From: JBMORL01 sp049322335
GTDB lineage: Bacteria; Bacteroidota; Bacteroidia; Flavobacteriales_D; UBA2798
Reading direction: 5' to 3'
NCBI GenBank assembly: GCA_049322335.1
Contig: JBMORL010000127.1
Coordinates: forward strand, 1-47,162
DNA length: 47,162 bases
Of the stretch, positions 23,324-32,344 are shown one piece after another (position 1 is the first letter of the stretch; every line of letters begins with the position of its first letter). The notes under the pieces are model-generated. The model was not told the DNA's origin, did not search any database, and worked only from the letters and a program-made list of their open reading frames with translations. Both the position numbers and the translations under genes were made by a program.

Positions 23324-25081
23324 TTACTGTACCACGAACGACATCGGAGTTACACGTACTTCTCCGGCAGGACCGGTAGCACGAATAGCACCAATAGAAA
23401 AATTCATACCAGGTTTAAGAGCATTCATCACCTGAGTCATTTCAGCTGTGAATTTTCCGCTGTTTGAAGTTTTTCTTACTGTATTACCACCCACAGTTAC
23501 CACCAGCTCAAATCCTGTTACGTTGAAACGTACTTTGGAAGGATCCAGGGGCATGGAAGGATCGTAACCGGCTTTTACACCAGCTGTCATGTTTGCATTG
23601 ATCTGCGCTTTGGTAATTCTGCTTTCTGTAGATGCAATTCCACCAAAGAATGAACTTGGTTTAGGAAGTGATTTTACAAAATATTCAGGTCCCTGGAAAG
23701 ATTTCGAACCACCGGTTCCTGATTTAGCAGACACCTGAGATTTAACTTTCTTACCTACCATAGTAGAAGGGGCTTTCACTTTAAACTTACCATTTCCGGC
23801 AGGAGAACATGATACGCCAGGTATAGAAAGTGTTGTTCCGGCCTGAGGGAATCCAGATGCAGAAGCTGAGAATGTATGCTCATATCCTGCATAGATAACA
23901 GAAAGGTCTTCGTTGGAAACAACCGCAGCAGGTTCACCTACTTCATATGTATATTTCCATCTTTTCCATTTTACTTCACCTTTTTCCTTCACACTCATTA
24001 CACCATAAAGGGTTTTAACACCTGATCCGGTTGCTTTTACAGGAATTTTTCCTTTTACCATTTCAGTAACACTGGCATGATTTTCCCAAATGGAAGAGTC
24101 TCCTTCTTTAAATTTAATTTCGGGAACCTCCGAAGAGTCGTAAGCAGCAATCTGAACGGTTACGCTCATGGAATCACCAACGTTAAGATAACCTGTACGG
24201 GCAAAAGCCATAGGTTCAATCTTGTTAAAGTTAAAGGTCGGCACTTTTACACGCGACTGAACAATTTCCAGTGCCTGGGCTTCGGCAAGGCGTACATCGT
24301 TAGAAAGTGATGTGAATAATGCAGCAGCAGCAACAACAGGGGCGTGGTCAAACATTCCCAGTTGCCATACTACTGTTACTTCACCGTCATTTAATTCTGC
24401 CTTTAATGAAAGTGTGTTGTAAATAGATTTTACTTTATCCTTATCTTCCGGATAAACGTTTTTCAACTCAGCTTCCAGGGAAGCAGAATCTCCGTCTTTT
24501 ACATTTTTCGGATTAAATGAAAACTTCTTTTTGTTGTATTCATAATCGCAGATTTTCATCACCAGGCTATCACGGAACTCATGGATCGTATTCCTGATTT
24601 TTTCACCAAAATTATAACCTTCTGTGCCCACCTCACCACCAAAGAGGCGTGTTGCGGCATCATAGTTATCTTTTTGTTCCACTTCCATCAGAGGGGTTTG
24701 AATAAACTTTTGATTTTCTTCTTTCACGAAGTCTTTTCCTTCTACTTCAGCAAGAAGTTTATTCCGGCAATCGATCTGGATGAATTTATCCATACGATAG
24801 GCCATACCTCTTATTTCAAGAGCTACTTTTTTCCATTTCAATACCTGGGATTGGCTTTCAGGTACTTTCCCCAATAATTCGGCTGCCCTGGCTTTATCAA
24901 ATTCTGCCAGTGTTGCTTCCGATTTTGCGTTCAGTACCTTATTACTTTCCAGAAGTTTATCATCCAGCTTTACGAAAGCATTGATGATTTCTTTGGATAC
25001 GTTAAGTGCAAGAAGAGCGGTGAGTACGAGGTACATCATACCGATCATCTTTTGTCTGGGTGTTTCTTTACCACCTGCCAT
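23324..25081 (-). CDS. gldM: GldM, type IX secretion motor/shaft protein
   Basis: A 585-residue protein, somewhat longer than characterised GldM/PorM proteins of about 515. It starts M-A-G-G-K-E-T-P-R-Q-K-M-I-G-M-M-Y-L-V-L-T-A-L-L-A-L-N-V, the family's conserved N-terminus with one transmembrane helix (about 12-30). The large periplasmic region spans helical D1 and beta-rich D2-D4 domains that form the elongated shaft. With GldL it makes the proton-driven motor that energises type IX secretion and gliding. A low-complexity Gly/Ser/Lys region (about 440-470) precedes the last domain. It lies 39 bp after gldL. Confidence 0.95.
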   Translation of the reverse strand: MAGGKETPRQKMIGMMYLVLTALLALNVSKEIINAFVKLDDKLLESNKVLNAKSEATLAEFDKARAAELLGKVPESQSQVLKWKKVALEIRGMAYRMDKFIQIDCRNKLLAEVEGKDFVKEENQKFIQTPLMEVEQKDNYDAATRLFGGEVGTEGYNFGEKIRNTIHEFRDSLVMKICDYEYNKKKFSFNPKNVKDGDSASLEAELKNVYPEDKDKVKSIYNTLSLKAELNDGEVTVVWQLGMFDHAPVVAAAALFTSLSNDVRLAEAQALEIVQSRVKVPTFNFNKIEPMAFARTGYLNVGDSMSVTVQIAAYDSSEVPEIKFKEGDSSIWENHASVTEMVKGKIPVKATGSGVKTLYGVMSVKEKGEVKWKRWKYTYEVGEPAAVVSNEDLSVIYAGYEHTFSASASGFPQAGTTLSIPGVSCSPAGNGKFKVKAPSTMVGKKVKSQVSAKSGTGGSKSFQGPEYFVKSLPKPSSFFGGIASTESRITKAQINANMTAGVKAGYDPSMPLDPSKVRFNVTGFELVVTVGGNTVRKTSNSGKFTAEMTQVMNALKPGMNFSIGAIRATGPAGEVRVTPMSFVVQ

Positions 25082-25120
25082 TTTAGGTTCTTATTAGAGG
25101 TTAAACCAGTTAATAATAGA

Positions 25121-25921
25121 TTATCCTCTGTTTCCTGTTACGTTCATAGCAGCCAACATATTACCATAAATGGTATTGAGGGCTGTCAGGTTACGTGCAA
25201 GGTCAGACATGCTTTCTTTGTACTTCTTCGTATCATCAAGAGAGTCGTGCAGATTCTGCATAAGCTCATTGATTCCACCATAAAGTTTTGAAGTGGCTTC
25301 CAGGTGCTGTGAAGAACCTTTTAGCTGCATTTCATATACGTTGTTGAGAGAAGACAAATTGGTAGAAAGTTTGGTCATTTCTTCGCCAAAAGAACGGCTT
25401 TGTCCTTCTGATTCGGTGAGACCCATTACGGCATGAGAAGCTTTAACGTATGCGTCAGTAAGCGTACTTACTTTTTGTGAAGCACCTTTAAGACTGTCTA
25501 CATATTCGTTGGTAGCAACTGATGCGTTGGAAATATCGCCAAGTTTATTGGTAGAATCAGTAAGCGACTGAAGGCCTTTTCCGAGACTCTTGATGAGTTC
25601 GGGTTCGATTTTTGCTTCTTCGAGCATCTTATCCAGTTCTTCAGTAACTGATTTTTTCTCTTCAATAGCACCATGTCCGTGTCCGTCACCATGCCCTAAA
25701 GCCAGTTCAGGATAAACGAGTGTCCAATCCGGATCTTCGTGTGGCGGTTCAAATGCCGAGAAGAAGAAGATTACTGCCTCAGTAGAAAGACCGATTACGA
25801 GCATCGGACCTGCACCCGGCCAGTGCATAATTTTAAACATCGCACCAACGATTACAATCGCTGCTCCGAAGCCATACAGCTTCGCCATGAATTTTTTCCA
25901 CGCTTTACTTCCAGGTTTCAT
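25121..25921 (-). CDS. gldL: GldL, type IX secretion inner-membrane motor protein
   Basis: A 266-residue protein with two N-terminal transmembrane helices: about 15-32 (LYGFGAAIVIVGAMFKIM), then H-W-P-G-A-G-P, then about 39-56 (MLVIGLSTEAVIFFFSAF). Glu48 in helix 2 corresponds to the membrane-buried acidic residue implicated in using the proton gradient. The rest is a cytoplasmic helical, coiled-coil-prone tail with regular Leu/Ser/Thr spacing. A short His/Gly insert (G-H-G-D-G-H-G-H-G, about 74-82) right after the membrane domain is unusual and could bind metal. The gene lies between gldK and gldM in the usual order. Confidence 0.95.
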   Translation of the reverse strand: MKPGSKAWKKFMAKLYGFGAAIVIVGAMFKIMHWPGAGPMLVIGLSTEAVIFFFSAFEPPHEDPDWTLVYPELALGHGDGHGHGAIEEKKSVTEELDKMLEEAKIEPELIKSLGKGLQSLTDSTNKLGDISNASVATNEYVDSLKGASQKVSTLTDAYVKASHAVMGLTESEGQSRSFGEEMTKLSTNLSSLNNVYEMQLKGSSQHLEATSKLYGGINELMQNLHDSLDDTKKYKESMSDLARNLTALNTIYGNMLAAMNVTGNRG

Positions 25922-25980
25922 AGTTTTCTTGCTTTTTTATTTGGTTTTACATTGTTTGATTGCTTCTCCAAAGAAAAGTA

Positions 25981-27420
25981 CTACTTGGCTTCTTCATCCT
26001 TATTAGGGCCTCCACGACCCAAATAAGTCATTACACAACGGAAGCCAACGTATGATTTTGCAGAATCCTGGTATTCGTAGGAACGGCTACCATTCTGCAG
26101 ATAATAAGCGATATCTTTCCACGATCCGCTGCGAATTACCTTACGTTTCATACTGGGAGGATCGTGATCGAGGGCATCATAACGATACTCTGTATTCTGG
26201 TCGTGGGTGAATTCGTGATGCGATTCTTCGAAAGCAGTTTCACACCATTCGGCAACGTTTCCAGCCATACAATACAGTCCGTAATCATTGGGGTGATAAG
26301 ATGTAATTTTCACTGTATGGAAACCACCGTCTTCCATATAACGTCCGCGCATCGGTTTAAAGTTTCCGAGGAAACATCCGTGTGCGTTACGGATATAAGG
26401 GCCTCCCCATGGATACGGGCTTTGATCGAGGCCACCACGTGCTGCATATTCCCACTCAGATTCTGTAGGCAAACGGAAATCCTGCACGAAGAATTCGCCA
26501 TTGGATTCGAGCCATGAATTGAGGAGTTGTGTTCTCCATACGCAGAAAGCTTTTGCCTGAACCCATGATACTCCCACCAGCGGATAATCGTCATATGCCG
26601 GATGCCAGAAGTACATATTGGTCATAGGATCGTTGAATGCATAGGTAAAGTCGGATATCCAGCACAGTGTATCGGGATAAACGTTGACAATCTCTTTAAT
26701 TATAAATCTTGAACGGTCGGAATGCCCGCGGATAGCGTTGTTCTGTCCTTTTTTGTTACGGTACCCCAAATCCAGATCGCGTCCGATGGGCTCCTTTGTA
26801 ATAGGATCTTCGGGATTGGAAAGAGTACGGTGTTCGGGGTCTTCCGGGTTTTCCTTGATATTATAACGGCCTTTTTTAGCAGCAGCTACGATATCAATCC
26901 AGTAATATTCAAACATGAGTTTGCGCACATCAAATTCTTTTCTGCGATAGTATCTCTCGTGATCGGGAAGATACATTTCTGAGAGAAGAGGCATATAATT
27001 CTCATCCCAATATTTAAGACGGGCTCCCCAGTTGAGGTCCCACTCACTTTGGTCGAGTTCATTCCCCTCGTCATCATAACGCGGCATTAGGAATTCATCG
27101 GGGAATTCATCCGACAGTTTTCTGCGGGCGATCGAGTCGCGTACATAATACACGAACTGGCGGTACTCGTTGTTCGAGATTTCCGTTTGGTCCATGTAAA
27201 ATGCCTGGATGGAAACCGTTTTCATACGGTTATTGTGGGCCCATGGTATGTTCTGCATACTGGCTCCCATATTATAACTTCCTGCGGGGATGTAGAGCAT
27301 TCCGTATGGATCGTTTTGGAACCATAGCGGGCGATTGAGTACGCCTACGAGCTCTCCCCTGTTGCCCTGATTACAGGCAAAAAGAGTTACAATAGCTGAT
27401 AATAACAACAACTTTTTCAT
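25981..27420 (-). CDS. gldK: GldK, type IX secretion outer-membrane lipoprotein
   Basis: A 479-residue lipoprotein (signal M-K-K-L-L-L-L-S-A-I-V-T-L-F-A-C, Cys16). It carries a formylglycine-generating-enzyme/sulfatase-modifying fold, recognisable from G-S-Y-N-M-G near residue 48, F-Y-M-D-Q-T-E-I-S-N-N-E-Y, P-L-V-G-V-S-W-V-Q-A, L-P-T-E-S-E-W-E-Y-A-A-R-G and the C-terminal R-S-G-S-W-K-D...G-F-R-C-V. In GldK/PorK the fold is structural and forms the outer-membrane ring with GldN. It is the second gene of the cluster, 64 bp after the porP-like gene, and is preceded by three Shine-Dalgarno motifs (27424-27462). Confidence 0.95.
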   Translation of the reverse strand: MKKLLLLSAIVTLFACNQGNRGELVGVLNRPLWFQNDPYGMLYIPAGSYNMGASMQNIPWAHNNRMKTVSIQAFYMDQTEISNNEYRQFVYYVRDSIARRKLSDEFPDEFLMPRYDDEGNELDQSEWDLNWGARLKYWDENYMPLLSEMYLPDHERYYRRKEFDVRKLMFEYYWIDIVAAAKKGRYNIKENPEDPEHRTLSNPEDPITKEPIGRDLDLGYRNKKGQNNAIRGHSDRSRFIIKEIVNVYPDTLCWISDFTYAFNDPMTNMYFWHPAYDDYPLVGVSWVQAKAFCVWRTQLLNSWLESNGEFFVQDFRLPTESEWEYAARGGLDQSPYPWGGPYIRNAHGCFLGNFKPMRGRYMEDGGFHTVKITSYHPNDYGLYCMAGNVAEWCETAFEESHHEFTHDQNTEYRYDALDHDPPSMKRKVIRSGSWKDIAYYLQNGSRSYEYQDSAKSYVGFRCVMTYLGRGGPNKDEEAK

Positions 27421-27423
27421 GCT

Positions 27424-27462
27424 ACCTCCTTAAAATTAAACCTCCTAAGTTGTCAACCTCCT
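27424..27462 (-). promoter_or_regulatory. triple Shine-Dalgarno array upstream of gldK
   Basis: The plus strand shows acctcct at 27424-27430, 27440-27446 and 27456-27462, an exact 16-nt period. On the mRNA strand this is three perfect AGGAGGU motifs, the last 3 nt (agc) before the gldK AUG. Flanking bases within the units are only partly alike. A matching tandem of ribosome-binding sites is not seen at any other gene in the window. The array lies in the porP-gldK intergenic segment (27421-27519). Confidence 0.8.
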
Positions 27463-27519
27463 GAAGTTGATAACTATAATTTGACTTTAACGCTTTCAAT
27501 TTGCGAATGGTTACAGTTA

Positions 27520-28455
27520 TTACAAAAATCTAGGGTTCTTCGATTTCTGGATAACAACGGGCTTATCCACTGTAAAGCAATAATTCACCATTCCTTCAAT
27601 ACTTCCACTACTATAATTCTTAATCTCGCTGGTGGTTACATCATACGAGAAACCAATTTTCAACATTCCGGGGCCCATCACCTGCTGGTAGCCAAACATT
27701 GGCACTACAGCATCCTTTATACGGTATCCTACTCCACCCCAAACACCGTTTTTATCAGAAAATGAATAAAGGGCGTTTACGTTAAGGTCAACCTGGGTTG
27801 AAGTTCCGTCTGATTCCACCCTGGTAGAGGGGCGAAGTTTCAATTGTGGATTAATGGTGAAATCATAACCGGCCAAAAGGAAATAGTGGCGGGTATTTTT
27901 CACATTTAATGTATTCAGGTCGGACTCAGTAAGGTGAGTAGAAGACAATCCTACATATAATTCGTCTGTTTTAAAATAAAGGCCGAAACCAAGGTCGTAG
28001 GTAGTTTGGCTGATAGAGTTATCGGGGATAGCGCCATCAGAAGCCACCGGATCGATAGCCACCCAGGTGGGATTGAGGGAAGAGCTGATAATTCCTCCGG
28101 AAACGCCCATTCCGAGCATTCCGTTTCCACCAAGACCTAAATGATAGGCATAGGAAAAGCGGGCTACATTATGTTTAAAGAAACCGAGCTGATCGTTATA
28201 ATAGGAAAGGCCCACTCCACCGCGAAGCATTTTTACCGGCCCGTGCACATTCAACAAAAACGTTTGGGGTTGGCCTGCGAAACCTGCCCATTGTTCACGG
28301 AAAATTCCGGTGATACAAATTTTGTTATCTATACCGGTATAGCCGGGGTTGATAGAAAGGCGGTCGAACATGTAGTGAGAGTACTGCGGATCCTGCTGTG
28401 AAAATGCAGAAACTCCAATGAAAGCAGCAGCTGCGGTGAGTAAAATTTTCCTCAT
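27520..28455 (-). CDS. PorP/SprF-family outer-membrane protein
   Basis: A 311-residue protein with a signal peptide (MRKILLTAAAAFIGVSAFSQ). The mature start Q-D-P-Q-Y-S-H-Y-M-F-D-R-L-S-I-N-P-G-Y-T-G is the hallmark of the PorP/SprF family. Alternating beta strands then end in an aromatic strand, consistent with a barrel of about 12-14 strands. Members anchor the C-terminal domains or motor of type IX secretion and gliding adhesins (SprF with SprB, PorP in Porphyromonas). As the first gene of the gldKLMN block it likely interacts with GldK/GldN. Several paralogues are usual per genome, so the exact partner is unknown. Confidence 0.9.
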   Translation of the reverse strand: MRKILLTAAAAFIGVSAFSQQDPQYSHYMFDRLSINPGYTGIDNKICITGIFREQWAGFAGQPQTFLLNVHGPVKMLRGGVGLSYYNDQLGFFKHNVARFSYAYHLGLGGNGMLGMGVSGGIISSSLNPTWVAIDPVASDGAIPDNSISQTTYDLGFGLYFKTDELYVGLSSTHLTESDLNTLNVKNTRHYFLLAGYDFTINPQLKLRPSTRVESDGTSTQVDLNVNALYSFSDKNGVWGGVGYRIKDAVVPMFGYQQVMGPGMLKIGFSYDVTTSEIKNYSSGSIEGMVNYCFTVDKPVVIQKSKNPRFL

Positions 28456-28520
28456 GTTAAAACTACTTTTTTTACGTTTTTACAATGTATGTCTTCGGGA
28501 AACTACTCCCCAAAGTCCCG

Positions 28521-28528
28521 TAAAGTTA
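28521..28528 (-). promoter_or_regulatory. possible -7 element of the porP-gld operon
   Basis: On the minus strand TAACTTTA matches TAnnTTTG at 7 of 8 positions, about 65 nt before the porP-like start. No good -33 element is present. The rest of the 28456-28591 spacer shows nothing further that I can identify. Confidence 0.3.
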
Positions 28529-28591
28529 AGTAAAAAAAGATTAGCTAAAACATTTTCGTAACATTTTCCCGGGATTTTCAACAAAATGCTG

Positions 28592-29767
28592 TTAACTCAG
28601 CTTTTGGAAAGTCCTCCACCACAGATCGGGAAGATTGCCGTTGGTAGCTTCCTGGTAGTCTTTGTAGCGGCAAGGTACGAGATGGTGTCGCTCAAATTTA
28701 AGTCTTTTGTCGTGAGGATAAGGCACTTCCATCCACCAGCGGTCGGATTTCGGGCTTTTCCAGAAAATAATTTCCTGATCGGGGTTTTCGGCTGCAGCCA
28801 CCCTGAACTTGGTATAGGTTGATTTATCTCCTGCAGGTATATCTTTTTTACGGTTATAGAATCCATCAATAAAATACCAGATCATTTGTGCCACCAGGTG
28901 AGCTGTTTGTCCTTCCTTGTCTTTCAATGGATTAAGTTCAAAAAAACCGGCTGAGGTGACTTTATCACTCATTCCTGCATAACGAGACAACTGGCAGGCT
29001 TCTTCGCCAAACAAGCCATTTGGAGTTGCATTTTTATTTCCGGGGGCATCGGCAAAACGGATAGAAGATATATCGAAGCTGAACAGATCGGCATTACGGA
29101 TGTATGGCTCGGCATCCTGTATATCGGCTCTGATTTCACCCAACCTGAAATTATCGAAAAACAATTTTTCCATCAGCTCCAGTGTTTTTCCATCAGCAAA
29201 ATGGGTTTGCATGGCTACATTACAATAATTGAAAAGATAATTGGGCTGATGAAGGATAATTTTTCCGAGATAGGAACGGGAGCTGAGCTCATCATCCGCT
29301 TCACCCAGGTCGAGTTTGGAATCTACAGTAACTATATTTACGGTTTGTTCCAGTTTTTCATACGCCATATAGGCGGCATACGTTAGTTCCTGTCCTCCAC
29401 CAATGATAACGGGCAGAATATTTTTTTTAAGTAATGTGGAAACGGTAGAACTGACGGCAAAAAAAGTATCATCGGTAGAGTCACCGGCTTTAATATTTCC
29501 CAGGTCAGCGATCTTTATGTTATAACCTGCTTTGGATAAGTGATAAAGATATTTTCTTACTTCATCAGGAGCATTGGCGCAACCTTTATTACCACGCGAA
29601 AGGCGGTCTTCTTTTACTCCGAAAACAGCGATATCGAATTTTTCATCCAGATCGGGAAATCCTGATTTATCGTTAAAGGAAACAAATTTCCCCAATTCTT
29701 CATTGAACGGAGAATCTCCGAAAGGTTCGGGCTGCCAGGATTCGAAGTAGATGGAAATATCCATCAT
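28592..29767 (-). CDS. arginase/formimidoylglutamase-fold protein with altered metal site
   Basis: A 391-residue protein with the ureohydrolase (arginase/agmatinase/HutG) fold. The order F-G-V-x-E-D-R-x-x-R-G-N-x-G-C-A-x-A-P, then P-V-I-I-G-G-G-Q-E (123-127), then V-D-S-K-L-D (148-153), then S-F-D-I-S-S-I-R-F-A-D-A-P-G (230-243) follows the family motifs. However, canonical GGDH is GGGQ, the second-motif DAHxD reads DSKLD, and SxDxDxxDP reads SFDISSIR. Several manganese ligands (His, His and one Asp) are therefore missing. It is either a non-canonical enzyme or a pseudoenzyme. It overlaps the topA stop by 4 bp. As I recall, this gene accompanies topA and the gld genes in related Bacteroidota. 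Confidence 0.75.
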   Translation of the reverse strand: MMDISIYFESWQPEPFGDSPFNEELGKFVSFNDKSGFPDLDEKFDIAVFGVKEDRLSRGNKGCANAPDEVRKYLYHLSKAGYNIKIADLGNIKAGDSTDDTFFAVSSTVSTLLKKNILPVIIGGGQELTYAAYMAYEKLEQTVNIVTVDSKLDLGEADDELSSRSYLGKIILHQPNYLFNYCNVAMQTHFADGKTLELMEKLFFDNFRLGEIRADIQDAEPYIRNADLFSFDISSIRFADAPGNKNATPNGLFGEEACQLSRYAGMSDKVTSAGFFELNPLKDKEGQTAHLVAQMIWYFIDGFYNRKKDIPAGDKSTYTKFRVAAAENPDQEIIFWKSPKSDRWWMEVPYPHDKRLKFERHHLVPCRYKDYQEATNGNLPDLWWRTFQKLS

Positions 29768-32199
29768 TTTTTCTTTTTGGTTGCTGACTTTTTAGCTGAC
29801 GGTTTTTTAGCTGCTGATTTTTTCACCGGTGTTTTTTTGGCTGCCGGTTTTGATTTGGCTGTATTTTTATTTGCGGCCGGTTTTTCAGCCATTTTTTTTC
29901 CTTTTTTATTTTTTTTCCCGTCTTCACCCAATAGTTCAAGACATTTTTCAAGGGTCAGTTCTGCAGGTTCAATTCCTTTTGGAATCCTGGCATTCTTTCT
30001 TCCCATTTTGATAAATGCCCCCCATCTTCCCTTCAATACCAGTACTTCTTTATTTTCGGGAAATGTTTTTATGGTTCGTTCTGCGTTTGATTTTCTTTTT
30101 TCTTCTATCAGCACCAATGCCCGTTTCAGGTCAACCGTCATGGGGTCATCGCCTTCTGATTTTTTCAGTGAAGCAAAAATTCCGTCATAACTCACATAGG
30201 GGCCGAATCGTCCGACATTAGCTACCACTTTTTTCTCATTTACTTCTCCGAGTGTGCGTGGTAATTTGAATAATTCCATTGCTTCTTCAAGAGAAATGGT
30301 GGCTATGCTTTGATCTTTTCTGAGGGAAGAGAACCTGGGTTTTTCTTCGTCTTCTGCGTTTCCGATCATAATCATCGGTCCAAAACGCCCGATTTTTGCC
30401 GTTACTGTTTTTCCGCTTACAGGGTCAATTCCCAGTTCACGGCTTCCGCTGGCCCGTTCTCCGTGTTCGAGGGTTTCTTCCACACCTTTATGAAACGGTT
30501 TATAGAAACGTTTGATCATTTCATTCCATTTCATCATTCCCTGCGCAATGTCATCAAATTCTTTTTCCACAGAAGCAGTAAATCCGTAATCCAGGATATC
30601 CTTAAAATGTTCTACCAGGAAATCATTTACGATCATTCCTATATCGGTAGGAAATAATTTTGATTTTTCAGCACCGGTATTTTCAGAAAGAATTTCTTCT
30701 TTAATTTTTCCGCTGGAAAGCGTGATCATATCAAAATTTCTTTTTACTCCATCGCGGTCTTCGCGCACCACATATCCCCGTTTCTGAATGGTGGAAATAG
30801 TAGGCGCATAGGTAGAAGGACGGCCAATTCCAAGTTCTTCGAGTTTTTTCACCAAACTGGCTTCCGTATATCTTGGCGGATGATGAGTAAACCGCTGCGT
30901 TCCTGTGATCACTGAAGGTTGTAAAGACTGTCCCACTTTTAAAGGAGGAAGCATTCCTTCATTTTCTTCTTCGCTTTCATCATCAGAAGATTCGATATAC
31001 ACTTTTAAAAATCCTTCGAATTTCAATACTTCTCCCTGTGCAATAAAATATTCACTGGCATTGGAAATGCTGATATCAGCAGTTGTTTTTTCCAGTAATG
31101 CATCAGCCATTTGCGAAGCGATGGTTCTTTTCCAGATAAGGTCGTATAGTTTTTGTTCGGCTGTATCACCGGGAACAGATTGTTTATCGGGATAAGTGGG
31201 ACGAATGGCTTCGTGCGCTTCCTGTGCTCCTTTTGATTTGGTAACGTATTTCTTTGGATTAGCGAAATCGGAGCCGAACATTTTTACAATGGTATTTTTA
31301 GCTCCCAGCAAAGCCGTATCAGAAAGATTAACAGAATCTGTACGCATATAAGTGATATGTCCTTCTTCATATAGTTTTTGAGCGATGGACATAGTTCGCG
31401 AAACAGAATAACCCAGTTTTCTCGATGCTTCCTGTTGCAATGTAGAGGTAGTAAATGGTGCAGCGGGAGATTTCTTTGAAGGTTTGGTAACCAGGTCACT
31501 TATTTTAAATGAGGCTGATTTACATTTTTCAATAAAAGCCAGTGCATCTTTTTTATTGGTAAATCTTTTATTGAGTTCGGCTTTTACAATGTGTTTTCCC
31601 TCCACCATAAAAACCCCTGTGAACTTATAAAACGTTTCGGCTTTGAATTTTTGAATATCGCGTTCACGTTCCACAATCAGCCTTACCGCTACCGACTGTA
31701 CCCGTCCGGCAGAAAGAGAGGGCTTTACTTTTTTCCATAAAACGGGAGAAAGTTCGTATCCCACCAAACGGTCTAATACTCTTCGTGCCTGTTGTGCATC
31801 TACCAGGTTTTTATCGATGGTGCGTGGAGATTCAATGGCCTTTTTAATAGCGGTTTTTGTAATCTCATTAAAAGTGATTCGTTTGGTTCGTTTTTCGGGA
31901 AGTTCAAGCGCCTCCTTCAGGTGCCAGGAAATGGCCTCCCCTTCACGGTCCTCATCCGTTGCCAACCAAATCATTTCTGCCTCTTTAGCCAGCTTTTTAA
32001 GTTCGGTAACTACTTTTCGTTTATCTTCCGAAATCTCGTAACTGGGCAAAAACCCTTTTTCTATATCAATAGATAACCCACTGGATGCCAGATCTCTGAC
32101 ATGACCGTAACTTGATTTTACGGTAAATTCCTTACCCAAAAATCCCTCTATGGTTTTAGCTTTTGCGGGGGACTCAACAATTACCAGATTCTTTACCAT
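29764..32199 (-). CDS. topA: DNA topoisomerase I
   Basis: An 811-residue type IA topoisomerase. The TOPRIM domain (V-E-S-P-A-K-A-K-T-I near the N-terminus, D-E-D-R-E-G-E-A at about 80-87) is followed by the type-IA core with G-R-V-Q-S-V-A and the catalytic tyrosine in I-T-Y-M-R-T-D-S. Bacteroidota-type C-terminal repeats (I-G-R-F-G-P-M-I, V-G-R-F-G-P-Y-V, K-G-R-W-G-A-F-I) replace Cys4 zinc fingers. The last 50 residues are a Lys/Ala/Pro-rich, histone-H1-like tail, typical for the group, that would add nonspecific DNA binding. It relaxes negative supercoils. It shares a 204-bp divergent region with miaB. Confidence 0.96.
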   Translation of the reverse strand: MVKNLVIVESPAKAKTIEGFLGKEFTVKSSYGHVRDLASSGLSIDIEKGFLPSYEISEDKRKVVTELKKLAKEAEMIWLATDEDREGEAISWHLKEALELPEKRTKRITFNEITKTAIKKAIESPRTIDKNLVDAQQARRVLDRLVGYELSPVLWKKVKPSLSAGRVQSVAVRLIVERERDIQKFKAETFYKFTGVFMVEGKHIVKAELNKRFTNKKDALAFIEKCKSASFKISDLVTKPSKKSPAAPFTTSTLQQEASRKLGYSVSRTMSIAQKLYEEGHITYMRTDSVNLSDTALLGAKNTIVKMFGSDFANPKKYVTKSKGAQEAHEAIRPTYPDKQSVPGDTAEQKLYDLIWKRTIASQMADALLEKTTADISISNASEYFIAQGEVLKFEGFLKVYIESSDDESEEENEGMLPPLKVGQSLQPSVITGTQRFTHHPPRYTEASLVKKLEELGIGRPSTYAPTISTIQKRGYVVREDRDGVKRNFDMITLSSGKIKEEILSENTGAEKSKLFPTDIGMIVNDFLVEHFKDILDYGFTASVEKEFDDIAQGMMKWNEMIKRFYKPFHKGVEETLEHGERASGSRELGIDPVSGKTVTAKIGRFGPMIMIGNAEDEEKPRFSSLRKDQSIATISLEEAMELFKLPRTLGEVNEKKVVANVGRFGPYVSYDGIFASLKKSEGDDPMTVDLKRALVLIEEKRKSNAERTIKTFPENKEVLVLKGRWGAFIKMGRKNARIPKGIEPAELTLEKCLELLGEDGKKNKKGKKMAEKPAANKNTAKSKPAAKKTPVKKSAAKKPSAKKSATKKKK

Positions 32200-32344
32200 T
32201 CTCTTACTTATTTGGGATACCCCTTAGACTAACTTCCTTAAAAATTGGTTGCAAATGAAAGAATAAGTCTGAACCCGCAAAAATATTGTGTAGCTACAAA
32301 TTTTTGAACATGGTGTTAAAAACACCTAAAATGAGCACTGTCAT

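Noticed and set aside
28592..29767. Ordinary active arginase or formimidoylglutamase
   Set aside because: Several metal ligands are substituted, so I call only the fold and not the activity.
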